DNA of 64,000 nucleotides from NCBI GenBank assembly GCA_029262455.1, contig JAJCZJ010000125.1, positions 1 through 64,000 on the forward strand. The letters run 5' to 3'. This document shows positions 52,592 to 61,546 of the stretch, one piece after another. The position numbers and the translations under genes were made by a program. Each line of letters opens with the position of its first letter. Position 1 is the first letter of the stretch. Origin of the DNA: Deltaproteobacteria bacterium. GTDB taxonomy: Bacteria > Desulfobacterota > Binatia > HRBIN30 > CADEER01. The notes under the pieces were generated by a model. The model saw only the letters and a program-made list of their open reading frames with translations, was not told the origin of the DNA and made no database searches.

Positions 52592-53455
52592 TCAGCCTTC
52601 GGCTGCCATCGGCCGCTTGGTTCGCACCGGTTGGAGCGATTGGAAGCTGTGGTCAATCGTTGGAAACGTCCGCAGCCGAACTTCATCCGCATACGTCTCG
52701 AGGGCGCCGCGAGCGTCCTGCCAGAGGTTCGCGTACTTCTTTGCAAACTTCGGCGCCAAACTCTCGCACAAGCCCAACACATCGTGCATCACCAAGATCT
52801 GGCCGTCGCATTCCACGCCGGCGCCGATGCCAATGGTTGGGATCGATAAAGCGGCCGTGATCTCGGCGGCGAGATCGAGTGGGATGCCCTCCAATACGAC
52901 CGCGAAGGCGCCGGCTTCTTCGACCGCGAGCGCATCCGCCATCAATCGCTCGCGTTGTCCTGGGGCAGAACCGCGCTTGCGCCCCTGAACCTTGTGCCCG
53001 CCCATGCGATGGACTGACTGCGGTGTCAGGCCAATATGTCCCATGACAGGAATGTCGATGGCCGCGATCCGACGGATGGTTTCGGCGACAGCCTCTCCAC
53101 CCTCGAGCTTTACCGCTTCCGCCGCGCCCTCTTTAATGAGGCGACTGGCGTTGGCGACCGCATCACGCTCATCCACTTGGTACGATCCAAACGGCATATC
53201 GGCAACGATCAGCGCCCGCTCGCGAGCGCGCGCCACCATGCGCGAATGGTAGATCACCTCATCCATCGTCACCGGAAGTGTCGTGTCGTTCCCCTGCACG
53301 ACCATTCCCAGGGAGTCCCCGACCAAAATGAAGTCGATTCCAGCCTGATCGGCGATTCTGGCGAAGGGATAATCGTACGCAGTAACCGCGACGATTGGCC
53401 TGCCCTCGTCCTTGGCCCGCATGATGCCCGGGACCGTTACTTTCTTCCGTTCCAT
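52592..53455 (-). CDS. panB: 3-methyl-2-oxobutanoate hydroxymethyltransferase
   Basis: A 287-residue enzyme making ketopantoate with methylene-tetrahydrofolate. Seen: [65 protein letters not shown] and the catalytic Glu in FAVVLEGIP. The ATG at 53455 has GGAGG upstream. It opens the panBCD operon. No panE is in the window. Confidence 0.95.
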   Translation of the reverse strand: MERKKVTVPGIMRAKDEGRPIVAVTAYDYPFARIADQAGIDFILVGDSLGMVVQGNDTTLPVTMDEVIYHSRMVARARERALIVADMPFGSYQVDERDAVANASRLIKEGAAEAVKLEGGEAVAETIRRIAAIDIPVMGHIGLTPQSVHRMGGHKVQGRKRGSAPGQRERLMADALAVEEAGAFAVVLEGIPLDLAAEITAALSIPTIGIGAGVECDGQILVMHDVLGLCESLAPKFAKKYANLWQDARGALETYADEVRLRTFPTIDHSFQSLQPVRTKRPMAAEG

Positions 53456-53627
53456 TCGAAACCTCCCTCCGATTGGGAAGACTTCGACGGAGCCTGGGGA
53501 GACGAAACACCTTCAGCCCAGTTTTTTGAGTCGGCTCCAAGTTGCCGCTCAACTGTGCCTGTGGTTCCCGCCCTTGCTCGGGCCTTGCCTTCCGTCTCGG
53601 TCCGTTAGCGGTCGACTGAAGTCGATC

Positions 53628-54317
53628 TCACTTGGATCCAAGCGGTATGTAGTGTTGCACTCCTGGCCCCGCCTCGTTGATCTCCCTCATCAAATCCGCG
53701 GTCTCCTCTGGGTGATCCACGAAGTCGATTTCTGAGCAGTTCACAACGAGTAGGGGTGTTTCATCATAGTGAAAGAAAAAGTCTTTGTACGCCTCCGCTA
53801 TCCGCCGCACATACTCCGGCGTCAGCCCGCTTTCGTAGTCCTTTGCCCGCTTTCGCACACGCGACATGAGGACGTCAAGCCGAGCCTGCAAATAGACCAC
53901 GAGATCGGGTTTCGGCAGACGTGCATCGAGCAGTCCAAAAAGCTGTCGGTAGAGTGCGAATTCATCGGCATCCAAATTCACCTGCGCAAAGAGATGATCC
54001 TTCGCAAACAAGTAGTCACAGACCAAATTCTGGCGGAATAGATCCGCTTGTGCAAGCTCTTGCTGCTGCCGATATCGGGTAAGAAGAAAGTACAATTGAG
54101 CCTGAAACCGATACTTCTGAGAATCGCCGTAAAACCTCTCCAAAAAAGGGTTTTCTTCAACTTTCTCCAAGACGAGACGGGCCTGACGCTCGTCCGCGAG
54201 AAGACGCGCCAACGTAGTTTTTCCGGCGCCGATCGGCCCTTCGACGACGATGTATGGCTTGTCGTGCAAAACAAGTCTCGCGATCCGCAACGTCGCCGAA
54301 CAAGATCCGCACGACAT
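53628..54317 (-). CDS. Deoxynucleoside kinase family protein
   Basis: A 229-residue P-loop kinase of the dNK type. Seen: the P-loop VVEGPIGAGKTTLARLLA, the ERF-type site ENPFLERFYGD, DYLFAKDHLFAQVNLD, and the lid region RVRKRAKDYESGLTPEYVRRI. It phosphorylates deoxynucleosides for salvage; the base preference cannot be told. Often it sits next to pan genes, as here (172 bp upstream of panB). The ATG at 54317 is the longest start; a TTG at residue 17 fits the usual start of the family better. Confidence 0.87.
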   Translation of the reverse strand: MSCGSCSATLRIARLVLHDKPYIVVEGPIGAGKTTLARLLADERQARLVLEKVEENPFLERFYGDSQKYRFQAQLYFLLTRYRQQQELAQADLFRQNLVCDYLFAKDHLFAQVNLDADEFALYRQLFGLLDARLPKPDLVVYLQARLDVLMSRVRKRAKDYESGLTPEYVRRIAEAYKDFFFHYDETPLLVVNCSEIDFVDHPEETADLMREINEAGPGVQHYIPLGSK

Positions 54318-54373
54318 CTGCCATCAGTCAGCAATCGTTCGGCAAGCATCGGCTACCGGTAGCGCGCTGATCA

Positions 54374-54400
54374 ATCTGGCGGAGAGCTACCACGCCAGAT
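54374..54400. promoter_or_regulatory. Inverted repeat between divergent dNK and nagZ genes
   Basis: ATCTGGCG (54374-54381) and CGCCAGAT (54393-54400) are perfectly complementary around GAGAGCTACCA. The position in the 155-bp divergent gap suggests an operator or leader hairpin for one of the genes. Confidence 0.4.
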
Positions 54401-54472
54401 CTCAGGCTGTCTAGAGGACGAAGCGCAAGATCGGGGAGAAAACCCATCCGCCACGTTCTATAAGAGGAAACC

Positions 54473-55510
54473 ATGACCAACGCCCGAGAACTCGCAGGGT
54501 CGGTTCTGACCACCGGCATCCCAGGCCCCTCCCTCGACGCCGCGACTCGCTCCGCACTCGAAGAGATCGCACCGAGCGGCGTCATCCTGTTCCGACGAAA
54601 CATCGAGAGCCCGGAGCGACTGCGCGAGCTAACCGCTTCCCTGCACGCGCTGCCCTCGCGCCCCCTGGTCTCGATCGATCACGAGGGAGGCAAAGTCGTA
54701 CGTGTCGGCCCGCCGTTCACCGACTTTCCGCCGGCGCGATCGATCCAAGACGCGGAAACGGCAGAGCAGGTCGGCCGCGCCATCGGTAGCGAATTGGCCT
54801 CTGTGGGCATCGACATCGACTTCGCACCGATCCTCGACGTCGATTCGAATCCGGACAATCCCATCATCGGGGAGCGCGCCTACAGTCGCGACCCGACGGT
54901 CGTCGCCGAGCGCGCGTTGGCGTTTGCGCGCGGCATGCACTCCGCTGGAATCATCGCATGCGGAAAGCATTTCCCCGGACACGGCGATACCGACCGGGAC
55001 TCACACCTCGAGCTACCGGTCGTCAATAGGACACGAGAACAGCTCGAAGAGATCGAGCTGGTCCCTTTCCGAGCGGCCGCCAAAGCGGGCATCCCAATGA
55101 TCATGACCGCCCACGTCGTCTACCCAGCCCTCGACCCAATCAACCCCGCGACCGTTTCGCCGTCGATCCTGGGCGAGCTTCTGCGCAAGGATCTCGGATA
55201 CGAGGGGATCATCGTCAGCGACGACCTCGAGATGCGAGCCCTGAGCAAGTCGTCCACGGTGCCCGACGCAGCCGTAGCGTCACTGCAGGCCGGCTGTGAC
55301 TGGCTGCTAGTCTGCAATGACTTCGACAACACGGTCGCGACCGCACAGCGGCTCACCAACGCAATCAGCAACGGCGAGTTGGACCGCGACCGCATTCGAA
55401 CGAGCTCCCTGGCGATCCGATCACTGCGGCCGGCCCGGTCGACAATCGTGGAACTGCCTTGTGACGCGCACATCGCATTGCGCGATCGAATCCTCGCTGG
55501 CCACGCGTAG
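54473..55510 (+). CDS. nagZ: Beta-N-acetylhexosaminidase
   Basis: A 345-residue glycoside hydrolase family 3 enzyme that removes N-acetylglucosamine from recycled muropeptides in the cytoplasm. Seen: SIDHEGGKVVRVGPPFTDFP, DFAPILDVDSNPDNPIIGERAY, the catalytic His/Asp motif KHFPGHGDTDRDSHLELP, and the nucleophile Asp in IIVSDDLEM. AGAGGA precedes the ATG. It is followed by smpB after 33 bp. The NagZ length and lack of a signal peptide fit the recycling enzyme. Confidence 0.93.
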   Translation: MTNARELAGSVLTTGIPGPSLDAATRSALEEIAPSGVILFRRNIESPERLRELTASLHALPSRPLVSIDHEGGKVVRVGPPFTDFPPARSIQDAETAEQVGRAIGSELASVGIDIDFAPILDVDSNPDNPIIGERAYSRDPTVVAERALAFARGMHSAGIIACGKHFPGHGDTDRDSHLELPVVNRTREQLEEIELVPFRAAAKAGIPMIMTAHVVYPALDPINPATVSPSILGELLRKDLGYEGIIVSDDLEMRALSKSSTVPDAAVASLQAGCDWLLVCNDFDNTVATAQRLTNAISNGELDRDRIRTSSLAIRSLRPARSTIVELPCDAHIALRDRILAGHA

Positions 55511-55543
55511 AAACCTCGACCAAACCCCGCTAACCTGAACGAC

Positions 55544-56029
55544 GTGTCCGGCAAGTCGAAAAAGAAAACCGCAAAGAAGCCCGGGCAAGCGAATATCGCC
55601 GTGAACCGGCGCGCCCGCCACGATTTTGAACTCGGGGAGCGCTTTGAGGCGGGTTTGGTTTTGGTCGGCAGCGAAGTCAAATCGCTGCGCGACGGCAAGG
55701 CCAACCTCAAAGACAGCCACGCGCGGTTTCAGCGCGGCGAGATCTGGCTCTTCAACGCTCACATCAGTCCGTACGACCCCGCCTCGCAATTCGGTCACGA
55801 CCCGGTCCGCGCACGCAAGCTGCTGCTCAACCGCAGGGAGATCGACAAGCTCGACAGCAAGATCAAAGAACGCGGACAAACTCTGGTACCACTGCGCCTG
55901 TACTTCAAGAACGGCCGAGCCAAGGTCGAAGTCGCGCTCGCCCGCGGCAAACGGCGCCACGACAAGCGCGCATCCATGCGCGAGCGCGAGGTCGCTCGCG
56001 AAGTCGACCGCGCCATGAAAAGGCGCTAG
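55544..56029 (+). CDS. smpB: SsrA-binding protein SmpB
   Basis: A 161-residue protein that delivers tmRNA to stalled ribosomes. Seen: NRRARHDFELGERFEAGLVL, GSEVKSLRDGKANLKDS, AHISPYDPASQFGHDP, and a basic C-terminal tail (GRAKVEVALARGKRRHDKR) used in the empty A site. The start is GTG 55544. No ssrA gene was recognised in the window. Confidence 0.95.
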   Translation: MSGKSKKKTAKKPGQANIAVNRRARHDFELGERFEAGLVLVGSEVKSLRDGKANLKDSHARFQRGEIWLFNAHISPYDPASQFGHDPVRARKLLLNRREIDKLDSKIKERGQTLVPLRLYFKNGRAKVEVALARGKRRHDKRASMREREVAREVDRAMKRR

Positions 56030-56059
56030 AAAAACGGCACACCGGAGACGGAGATCAGC

Positions 56060-56569
56060 ATGAGCGATGTCGAAAAAGAGGCGCGTCAAACCTACCGGCG
56101 CTACACCGAGACGCGCGATCGAATCGACGCAGGAGAACTCGGCTGGGAGGTGCTGGCCGACTTCTTCACCGACGACGCGGTTTTCATCGACCCGGCCTGG
56201 GGTCGCGTCGAGGGACTCGATAACATTCGGCGATTCATGGGCGAGTCGATGACCGGGTTGGAAGACTGGAAATTTCCGGAGATCTGGACTGTCGCGGAAG
56301 GCCACCGCATCGTAACGATGTGGGAGCAACGCATCGGAGCACGAGCAGACGGCACCAAATTTACCCAGCCTGGACTATCGATTTTATATTACGCCGAAAA
56401 TGGAAAGTTCTGTTACGAGCTCGACATGTTGAACATGACCCACGTCATGGAAGACCTCCGAGCCCTAGAATGGCGGCCGCAAGGCGCGTTTCACGCGCCC
56501 CCGAAGACACCAAACCGCGACTGGGCTCTTCCGAAAGCATGGCAGCATTTAGCCGGTACAGCCGCTTAG
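56060..56569 (+). CDS. SnoaL-like (NTF2-fold) protein
   Basis: A 169-residue single-domain protein. The pattern LADFFTDDAVFIDPAWGRVEGLDNIRRFM and the later RIVTMWEQRIGARADGTKF fit the cone-shaped SnoaL/NTF2 fold used by small isomerases, cyclases and many proteins of unknown role. No catalytic set can be assigned. The ATG at 56060 has GGAGACGGAG upstream. It follows smpB after 30 bp but is probably functionally unrelated. Confidence 0.78.
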   Translation: MSDVEKEARQTYRRYTETRDRIDAGELGWEVLADFFTDDAVFIDPAWGRVEGLDNIRRFMGESMTGLEDWKFPEIWTVAEGHRIVTMWEQRIGARADGTKFTQPGLSILYYAENGKFCYELDMLNMTHVMEDLRALEWRPQGAFHAPPKTPNRDWALPKAWQHLAGTAA

Positions 56570-56670
56570 AATCTCTCCGGCGCCGCACCCCAAAGGTAAA
56601 AATTCACGCGTAACAACCTGCCGGCGCTTCCTGAGAAATCACTTTGTAGATTGCCGAAGTTCCAACGCTG

Positions 56671-58191
56671 TCAGAGGTAAAGACGCAGGCGAATGTACGC
56701 CTGGTCGTTCCCCTTGTATTGGCCGAGCCGCGAACGCGACCGACCAGACAGGAACGCATAGCCGAGGCGAAGCTCGACTCGATCCCACACGCGGTAGGTA
56801 AGCCGCGGCAACAAGAGCGTGTAGTCGCTCGACGCCCCATACATCGACACGAGCTGCAGAGACAGATCATCGCGCAAGAAACGACGCCGGATGTCACCGA
56901 GCAGAACGGTCTCCGTATCTTCGACCAGTAGCTTGTCAGTGTTCTCCAGCACGTCGGTCTGGCTCAACTCGAATAGAACGTCGAAATCGAAAACTTTGGT
57001 GTCGAAGCCGATGCCCCACTGCAATGCGTCGCTGACCGCGAAGGTCTGGCCGAGGTCCACCGCCGCCGCACTGGCACCCTGCACAACCGCTGCTATTGCT
57101 TCGCTGAGTCCTGGTTCCAGCCTCTCCGGGGAGTCGAGAAGACTCAACAGGTCGCGGTTGAATGGTTTATCCTTGGTCAATGCGACTTCGGCGCGAAATC
57201 CGAAGCGGCCCAGTGTAAAGGCCAGATCCGCACCGAAGAGGTGAATGCGCTGAAAAACAGGCGACAACAAGGTCACCCCGGCGATACCGCCCTGGTCCAT
57301 AGAGACCGCCCGAGCCTCGGCGCCAAGTTCGAACACCGGGTCCGTCTGGTGGCCACGGTAGTAGTAGAGCCCGTAGTCAACGCCTCGCGTGTGGGCGGCG
57401 AGGCGCGCCCCAACTGACGCGTTGTCCGGTGAGAAAGAGGGAACCGACGAATTCCGCACCTCCAGACTCAATGGCACACTGCGATCACTCCCATACACCT
57501 CCTCCGGAAGTTTGAAGAACTCCGCCGGCACCGCGTTGGGCGGAAACCAGCGCTCGCCTGGCTGTGGCAGCCGAAAGGGAATGTAACGTGGTACTACAAC
57601 GAACGAAAAAACCCCTTCCTCGGGCAACCACTCACGTTCGGGAAGGTTGTAGGAGAGTTCGACTGATGGAACGCCGATCTTGCGCTCCCCCTCCTCGATC
57701 AATACCGGATCGGCGAAACGCTCAGGATTGATCACATCATTCGGCTGAAAACGATCCAACTTGCCCCAAGAGTGTTTGAGCTGCCCGATGCGAGCGCCGA
57801 ATCGGTCCAACCCGATCCGGAGAAACGCTTCCTCGATCTCGACAGCCGGAGAGACGCTCTGAAAAACGTTGTCGATGTCGTAAAATCCTGACCGCGTCGA
57901 TCGCGTCGCGGGGCCGCCGTTTTGCAGCGAGGCAGCGACTTCCAACGAGAGCCATTCCTCGATCCAGGCCCTGCTCTCGAGATGCAAACGCTGAAGGTTT
58001 AGCTCGTGCTCCGTCGACCGGTTGGTTCGAAACACCTGCCGCGTCTCGAGGTAGCCTCCGACTTCAACCTCGCGTTCAGCAACCGTTCCGCGCCACGCAT
58101 GCGCCGCCGAAGTGCAACAGGCCAGCGCCAAGAACAACACGCATCGGCACAGTGCAGTGCTGCCCCCAAAGTGTCTGCTCTGCCGTCGCAT
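56671..58191 (-). CDS. DUF1302-like outer-membrane beta-barrel protein
   Basis: A 506-residue outer-membrane protein with an N-terminal signal peptide (LALACCTSAAHA). The segment RIGQLKHSWGKLDRFQPNDVINP is like the conserved patch of DUF1302/alginate-export-type barrels, and the protein ends in alternating strands with a C-terminal YIRLRLYL, as needed for BAM insertion. Many strands have an aromatic-rich alternating pattern. The cargo is unknown; family neighbours often include lipid or aromatic degradation genes. The ATG at 58191 is clear. Confidence 0.82.
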   Translation of the reverse strand: MRRQSRHFGGSTALCRCVLFLALACCTSAAHAWRGTVAEREVEVGGYLETRQVFRTNRSTEHELNLQRLHLESRAWIEEWLSLEVAASLQNGGPATRSTRSGFYDIDNVFQSVSPAVEIEEAFLRIGLDRFGARIGQLKHSWGKLDRFQPNDVINPERFADPVLIEEGERKIGVPSVELSYNLPEREWLPEEGVFSFVVVPRYIPFRLPQPGERWFPPNAVPAEFFKLPEEVYGSDRSVPLSLEVRNSSVPSFSPDNASVGARLAAHTRGVDYGLYYYRGHQTDPVFELGAEARAVSMDQGGIAGVTLLSPVFQRIHLFGADLAFTLGRFGFRAEVALTKDKPFNRDLLSLLDSPERLEPGLSEAIAAVVQGASAAAVDLGQTFAVSDALQWGIGFDTKVFDFDVLFELSQTDVLENTDKLLVEDTETVLLGDIRRRFLRDDLSLQLVSMYGASSDYTLLLPRLTYRVWDRVELRLGYAFLSGRSRSRLGQYKGNDQAYIRLRLYL

Positions 58192-58337
58192 TTAAGTCGC
58201 GGACTCAGCATCCAAGTGCCACAACCGCAACCGGTCCAGCAGCCTTTCGCCCGAATCCATACCTATCGGCGCCGGATTATCTCACAAAACTCCAGATCGG
58301 AAAGCAATTAATGCTCGAACCGCCCGGACCTCGACGA

Positions 58338-58511
58338 TCAGGTGTCCTCAGGAGTCGTGGTCGGCTCTTCGGTCGAGGTCGCCGGAATCTCCCCAGGAAA
58401 GAAGATATCATCACCACCACAGGCGCTGATCCCAACCGCCACAGCCGCCAACACCAACAGCGACAGCACCAGGGCCGCCCACTCCGAAGTGATTCTGCTC
58501 TCCGACGACAT
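58338..58511 (-). CDS. Small lipoprotein, 57 residues
   Basis: A short gene with an ATG at 58511 preceded by GGGAG eight bases upstream. The product has a hydrophobic signal helix (WAALVLSLLVLAAVAVG) ending in a lipobox ISAC at Cys31, then GGDDIFFPGEIPATSTEEP and a Thr-rich acidic tail. It should be lipidated and anchored in a membrane; Asp at the third and fourth positions after Cys does not force inner-membrane retention by itself. No homologue is recognised. It lies upstream of the outer-membrane protein on the same strand, 146 bp away. Confidence 0.7.
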   Translation of the reverse strand: MSSESRITSEWAALVLSLLVLAAVAVGISACGGDDIFFPGEIPATSTEEPTTTPEDT

Positions 58512-58831
58512 CAACAACTCCCATTCTTTAGAGAAGCGCCCGAAAGTTGTTGCGCGCGAGCGTCATTCAGCAAAACGGTCAAGACGTGAGATCGACACAC
58601 TGTCGTTTCCTCCGGAAATTGTGAGAATCGGGGTTTGCGGTCGCGCCGCAAGCGATTAGAGCTGAGTCAGTAAAGAATTCATGCAGGGTCCAGGCTGAGT
58701 TTACCGGATCGCCAAACGGAGCGTAAGACCTCGACTCAATCCGCAAGGCGGGCGCTGGCTCGCCGCACTCCCCCGGCAAGCCTGGCTATCGATGACCCGA
58801 CCTGCGCGACGTGTTACTCTCCGATCCAGCC
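58512..58831. other. Divergent intergenic region, nothing recognised
   Basis: About 320 bp between the small lipoprotein and the MBL-fold gene. I saw no supported gene, RNA or operator. Confidence 0.5.
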
Positions 58832-59851
58832 ATGAAGCCGGCATTCCTACCACGCCTAGTCAATCATCCCTTCGGTGATCCCGGCCTCTACGTCGAGTTG
58901 CGCTACGAAGGTCGAGCTATGCTCTTCGACCTAGGGCGCATCGATCGGCGACCTGGATCCGCGCTGTTCAAGCTTCAGCACGTCTTTGTCTCGCACACCC
59001 ACATGGACCACTTCATCGGCTTCGACCACCTTCTGCGACTGTTCCTGGCCCGGGAGCGCGACCTCCACCTCTACGGACCTCCCGGGTTTATCGACAACGT
59101 GCGCGGCAGACTCGCCGGCTATACGTGGAACCTGATCGAATCGTATCCGCTGCGATTTATCGTGCACGAAGCCAGTTGCGATCGAGTAAAATCCGTGACC
59201 CTGCCTGCAAGCACGGCATTCGCTCCGCAAGACGAAAGCGAGCGGCCATTCGACGGAGTCCTGTGCGAAACCGACGCTTACACAGTCAGGACAGCTCACT
59301 TGGATCACAAGATCCCGAGTTTGGGTTTCGCACTCGAGGAGAAGACACGACTCAATGTGCGCGCCGACGCGCTCGAACGACTTGGCGTTGCTCCAGGTCG
59401 CTGGCTCAACGACCTCAAAGCAGCGGTCCGAGCCGGCCGACCGGACAATACAGAAATCGTCGCAAAGTGGTTCGCCGACGGCGTTGCTCAAACCCGTTCG
59501 TTCGACCTCGGCTCGCTGCGCCGCGATCTATTGGTCGAGACAGCCGGTCAGAAGATCGCCTACGTCGTCGATACCATCTTCAGTCGAGACAACGTCGCAC
59601 GAATCTGCGACCTCGTGCGCAACGCCGATACATTTTATTGCGAATCGCTGTTTCTCGACGCCGAGCGCCACGAAGCCACGAAGCGGCACCATCTCACGGC
59701 GCGGCAAGCCGGCACTCTGGCGCGCGCGGCCGGAGTCCGCCGACTGGAGAACTTTCACTTCTCCTCACGCTACGAGCGTGACCCAGTGCCGTTCCGCGTC
59801 GAAGCGCAAGCGGCTTTTCGCGGAGAGCTGGCGCCGGATGTCCCCGATTGA
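58832..59851 (+). CDS. RNase Z-like MBL-fold hydrolase
   Basis: A 339-residue metallo-beta-lactamase-fold protein. Seen: MLFDLGRIDRRP, the metal-binding HTHMDHFIGFDHLLR, a later TAHLDHKIPSLGF, VVDTIFSRDN and the final HFSSRYERD. These match tRNase Z (His-Ser-Ser-Arg near the end and TAHLDH) rather than a lactamase. It may mature tRNA 3' ends, although a distinct phosphodiesterase role is possible. The ATG at 58832 is the first before the fold. It overlaps the next gene by 14 bases. Confidence 0.82.
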   Translation: MKPAFLPRLVNHPFGDPGLYVELRYEGRAMLFDLGRIDRRPGSALFKLQHVFVSHTHMDHFIGFDHLLRLFLARERDLHLYGPPGFIDNVRGRLAGYTWNLIESYPLRFIVHEASCDRVKSVTLPASTAFAPQDESERPFDGVLCETDAYTVRTAHLDHKIPSLGFALEEKTRLNVRADALERLGVAPGRWLNDLKAAVRAGRPDNTEIVAKWFADGVAQTRSFDLGSLRRDLLVETAGQKIAYVVDTIFSRDNVARICDLVRNADTFYCESLFLDAERHEATKRHHLTARQAGTLARAAGVRRLENFHFSSRYERDPVPFRVEAQAAFRGELAPDVPD

Positions 59852-60272
59852 GCTGTCGCAGGACGCCTGCGACTTCCTCGACGAGCAACGAGTCGGTCAC
59901 CTCGCGACGTCCACCCCAGACGGCGAGCCCCACGTGGTCCCACTCTGCTACGCTCGCCTGAATCAAACGCTCTATTTCGTCTGTGACGAGAAACCGAAGA
60001 GACACGGGCCCCGCAGCCTCAAGCGCCTCTCTAACCTGCAGAAGAACGGGCGCGCGGCCCTGGTCGTCGACCGGTACAACGAAGACTGGACAAAGTTGGC
60101 TTTCCTGCTGCTGCAACTAGATGCCGAAGTCGTTGTCAGAGATGTCGAGTACGAGCAGGCCTTGGCAGCACTGCGGAGCCGCTATCGCCAATACGAGAAC
60201 ATGTCCCTGACCATCGACTCCAATCCAATGGTCAGAATGACCCCGTCCAGCGCCCATTTCTGGAAGGCTTGA
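59838..60272 (+). CDS. PPOX-class, probable F420-dependent oxidoreductase
   Basis: A 144-residue split-barrel flavin/deazaflavin protein. Seen: FLDEQRVGHLATSTPDGEPH, VVPLCYARLNQTLYFVCDEK, the ALVVDRYNEDWTKLAF motif, and a late MVRMTPSSAHFW. This fits the F420-type PPOX group (TIGR03668-like). The ATG at 59838 overlaps the upstream MBL gene by 14 bases; the open frame extends much further upstream but inside that gene. A role in redox metabolism with F420 is a family-based inference. Confidence 0.8.
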   Translation: MSPIELSQDACDFLDEQRVGHLATSTPDGEPHVVPLCYARLNQTLYFVCDEKPKRHGPRSLKRLSNLQKNGRAALVVDRYNEDWTKLAFLLLQLDAEVVVRDVEYEQALAALRSRYRQYENMSLTIDSNPMVRMTPSSAHFWKA

Positions 60273-60352
60273 GAACCTAGCAAGAAACCCAGCCCCTTCT
60301 AAAATCATGCCAGTTCTGTCATACCAGATCTCGATAGCGCGCAATAACCAGC

Positions 60353-61546
60353 ATGGGTGACCGATCTATCGTCAAAAGCGAACCGCTGTCAGAACAGACG
60401 ACGAACAGTGGCACGCGCCTTGAACAACCTGAAGATCATATGCTGATCGAGGCGCGGCGAATCCTGGTCTACGCGAGGCCTGCAATCGGAGACGTTCTGC
60501 TATCGACTCCATTAATCCGCTCGCTGCGCCGGGGCTACCCCGACGCCAAGCTCGACGTACTCATCCAGAGCGGACAAGAGTCCATCTTGACCGGCAATCC
60601 GGACATCGACCAGGTCATCACGGTCCCGCCGCGGCCACGCGGGCGCGTGCTGGTCGCGCTCCTAAAGCGGATTGGCCGGGGCTACGACCTCGGCGTTACG
60701 ACGAGTGCTTCGGACCGCGCCCACTTGTACTTGCTGATCGCCGCCCGGCACCGGCTCGCCTTCACTAGCAACCCCAAGCCGTACCAACTGTGGAAGCGAT
60801 GGCTGATGTCGGCAACGCTGGAAATCGACAACGACCGCCACGCCGTCAGCGACGCACTGCGTTTCGCCGAGCTGTTGGGCATCGAGCGTCACTACGATTT
60901 GGTTGCACCTGCAGCGACAACTCCGTGCCCAGATCTCAACCTCCCCAGCAAGGACGCCGCCTACGCAGTTCTCCACCTTACGCCCGGCGCACCATTCAAG
61001 CGATGGAGCCTCGACGGTTGGCAACGGGTTGCCCGCAACCTACACGACGCCGGAATCACCCCCGTCCTCACCGGCGGAGGTAGCACCGACGAAAAAGCGT
61101 ACGTCGCTTCGGCGCAGGAGCAAATGCCAACTGGCACGGTCAATCTGGCAGGCAGAATCGATCTCGGCCAACTGACTGAAGTGATCCGCGGCTGCGCCGT
61201 TTATGTTGGGGTCGACACTGTGGCATCTCATCTCGCCGCCGCCGCCGGAGCTCCCATCGTCACTCTCTTTGGTCCGACTGACCCGCTCCGCTGGGGGCCC
61301 TGGCCTTTGGGATATCGGGGAGAACACCCCGAACGAGCTCAGCCAAGCTCAGGCGAGATCATCATTCTTCGCGGCGCGCATCATTGCGACAGATGCGAGA
61401 TCGGCCAGTGCAAGAAGTCGAGAGAAAGAAAGGCCGACTGCCCAGACATGCTGTCGATCACACCGGAGCACGTAATCTCCGCGATCGATCAAATCCTCAA
61501 GAGAGCGCTGCCAGCCGACCCGACATCGTCTCGGATCGTCGGATGA
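60353..61546 (+). CDS. Glycosyltransferase family 9 (heptosyltransferase-like)
   Basis: A 397-residue GT9 enzyme. Seen: the N-terminal ILVYARPAIGDVLLSTPLIR, the C-terminal HLTPGAPFKRWSLDGWQRVA, VGVDTVASHLAAAAGAPIVTLFGPTDP, and four Cys residues near the end (CDRCEIGQC and CP) that may bind a metal. It probably adds a heptose or similar sugar to lipopolysaccharide core. ATG 60353 is the longest start; ATG 60440 begins just before the fold. It overlaps the histidine kinase gene by four bases. Confidence 0.85.
   Translation: MGDRSIVKSEPLSEQTTNSGTRLEQPEDHMLIEARRILVYARPAIGDVLLSTPLIRSLRRGYPDAKLDVLIQSGQESILTGNPDIDQVITVPPRPRGRVLVALLKRIGRGYDLGVTTSASDRAHLYLLIAARHRLAFTSNPKPYQLWKRWLMSATLEIDNDRHAVSDALRFAELLGIERHYDLVAPAATTPCPDLNLPSKDAAYAVLHLTPGAPFKRWSLDGWQRVARNLHDAGITPVLTGGGSTDEKAYVASAQEQMPTGTVNLAGRIDLGQLTEVIRGCAVYVGVDTVASHLAAAAGAPIVTLFGPTDPLRWGPWPLGYRGEHPERAQPSSGEIIILRGAHHCDRCEIGQCKKSRERKADCPDMLSITPEHVISAIDQILKRALPADPTSSRIVG

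Noticed and set aside
58207-58221. Sigma54-like TGGCAC...TGC upstream of the outer-membrane protein gene (minus strand)
   Set aside because: The GG-to-GC spacing is one base too short, and sigma54 promoters rarely tolerate this.
59355-59837. Upstream extension of the PPOX gene to a 305-residue protein
   Set aside because: The extension lies inside the MBL-fold gene in another frame and has no domain; the PPOX domain begins at the ATG 59838.
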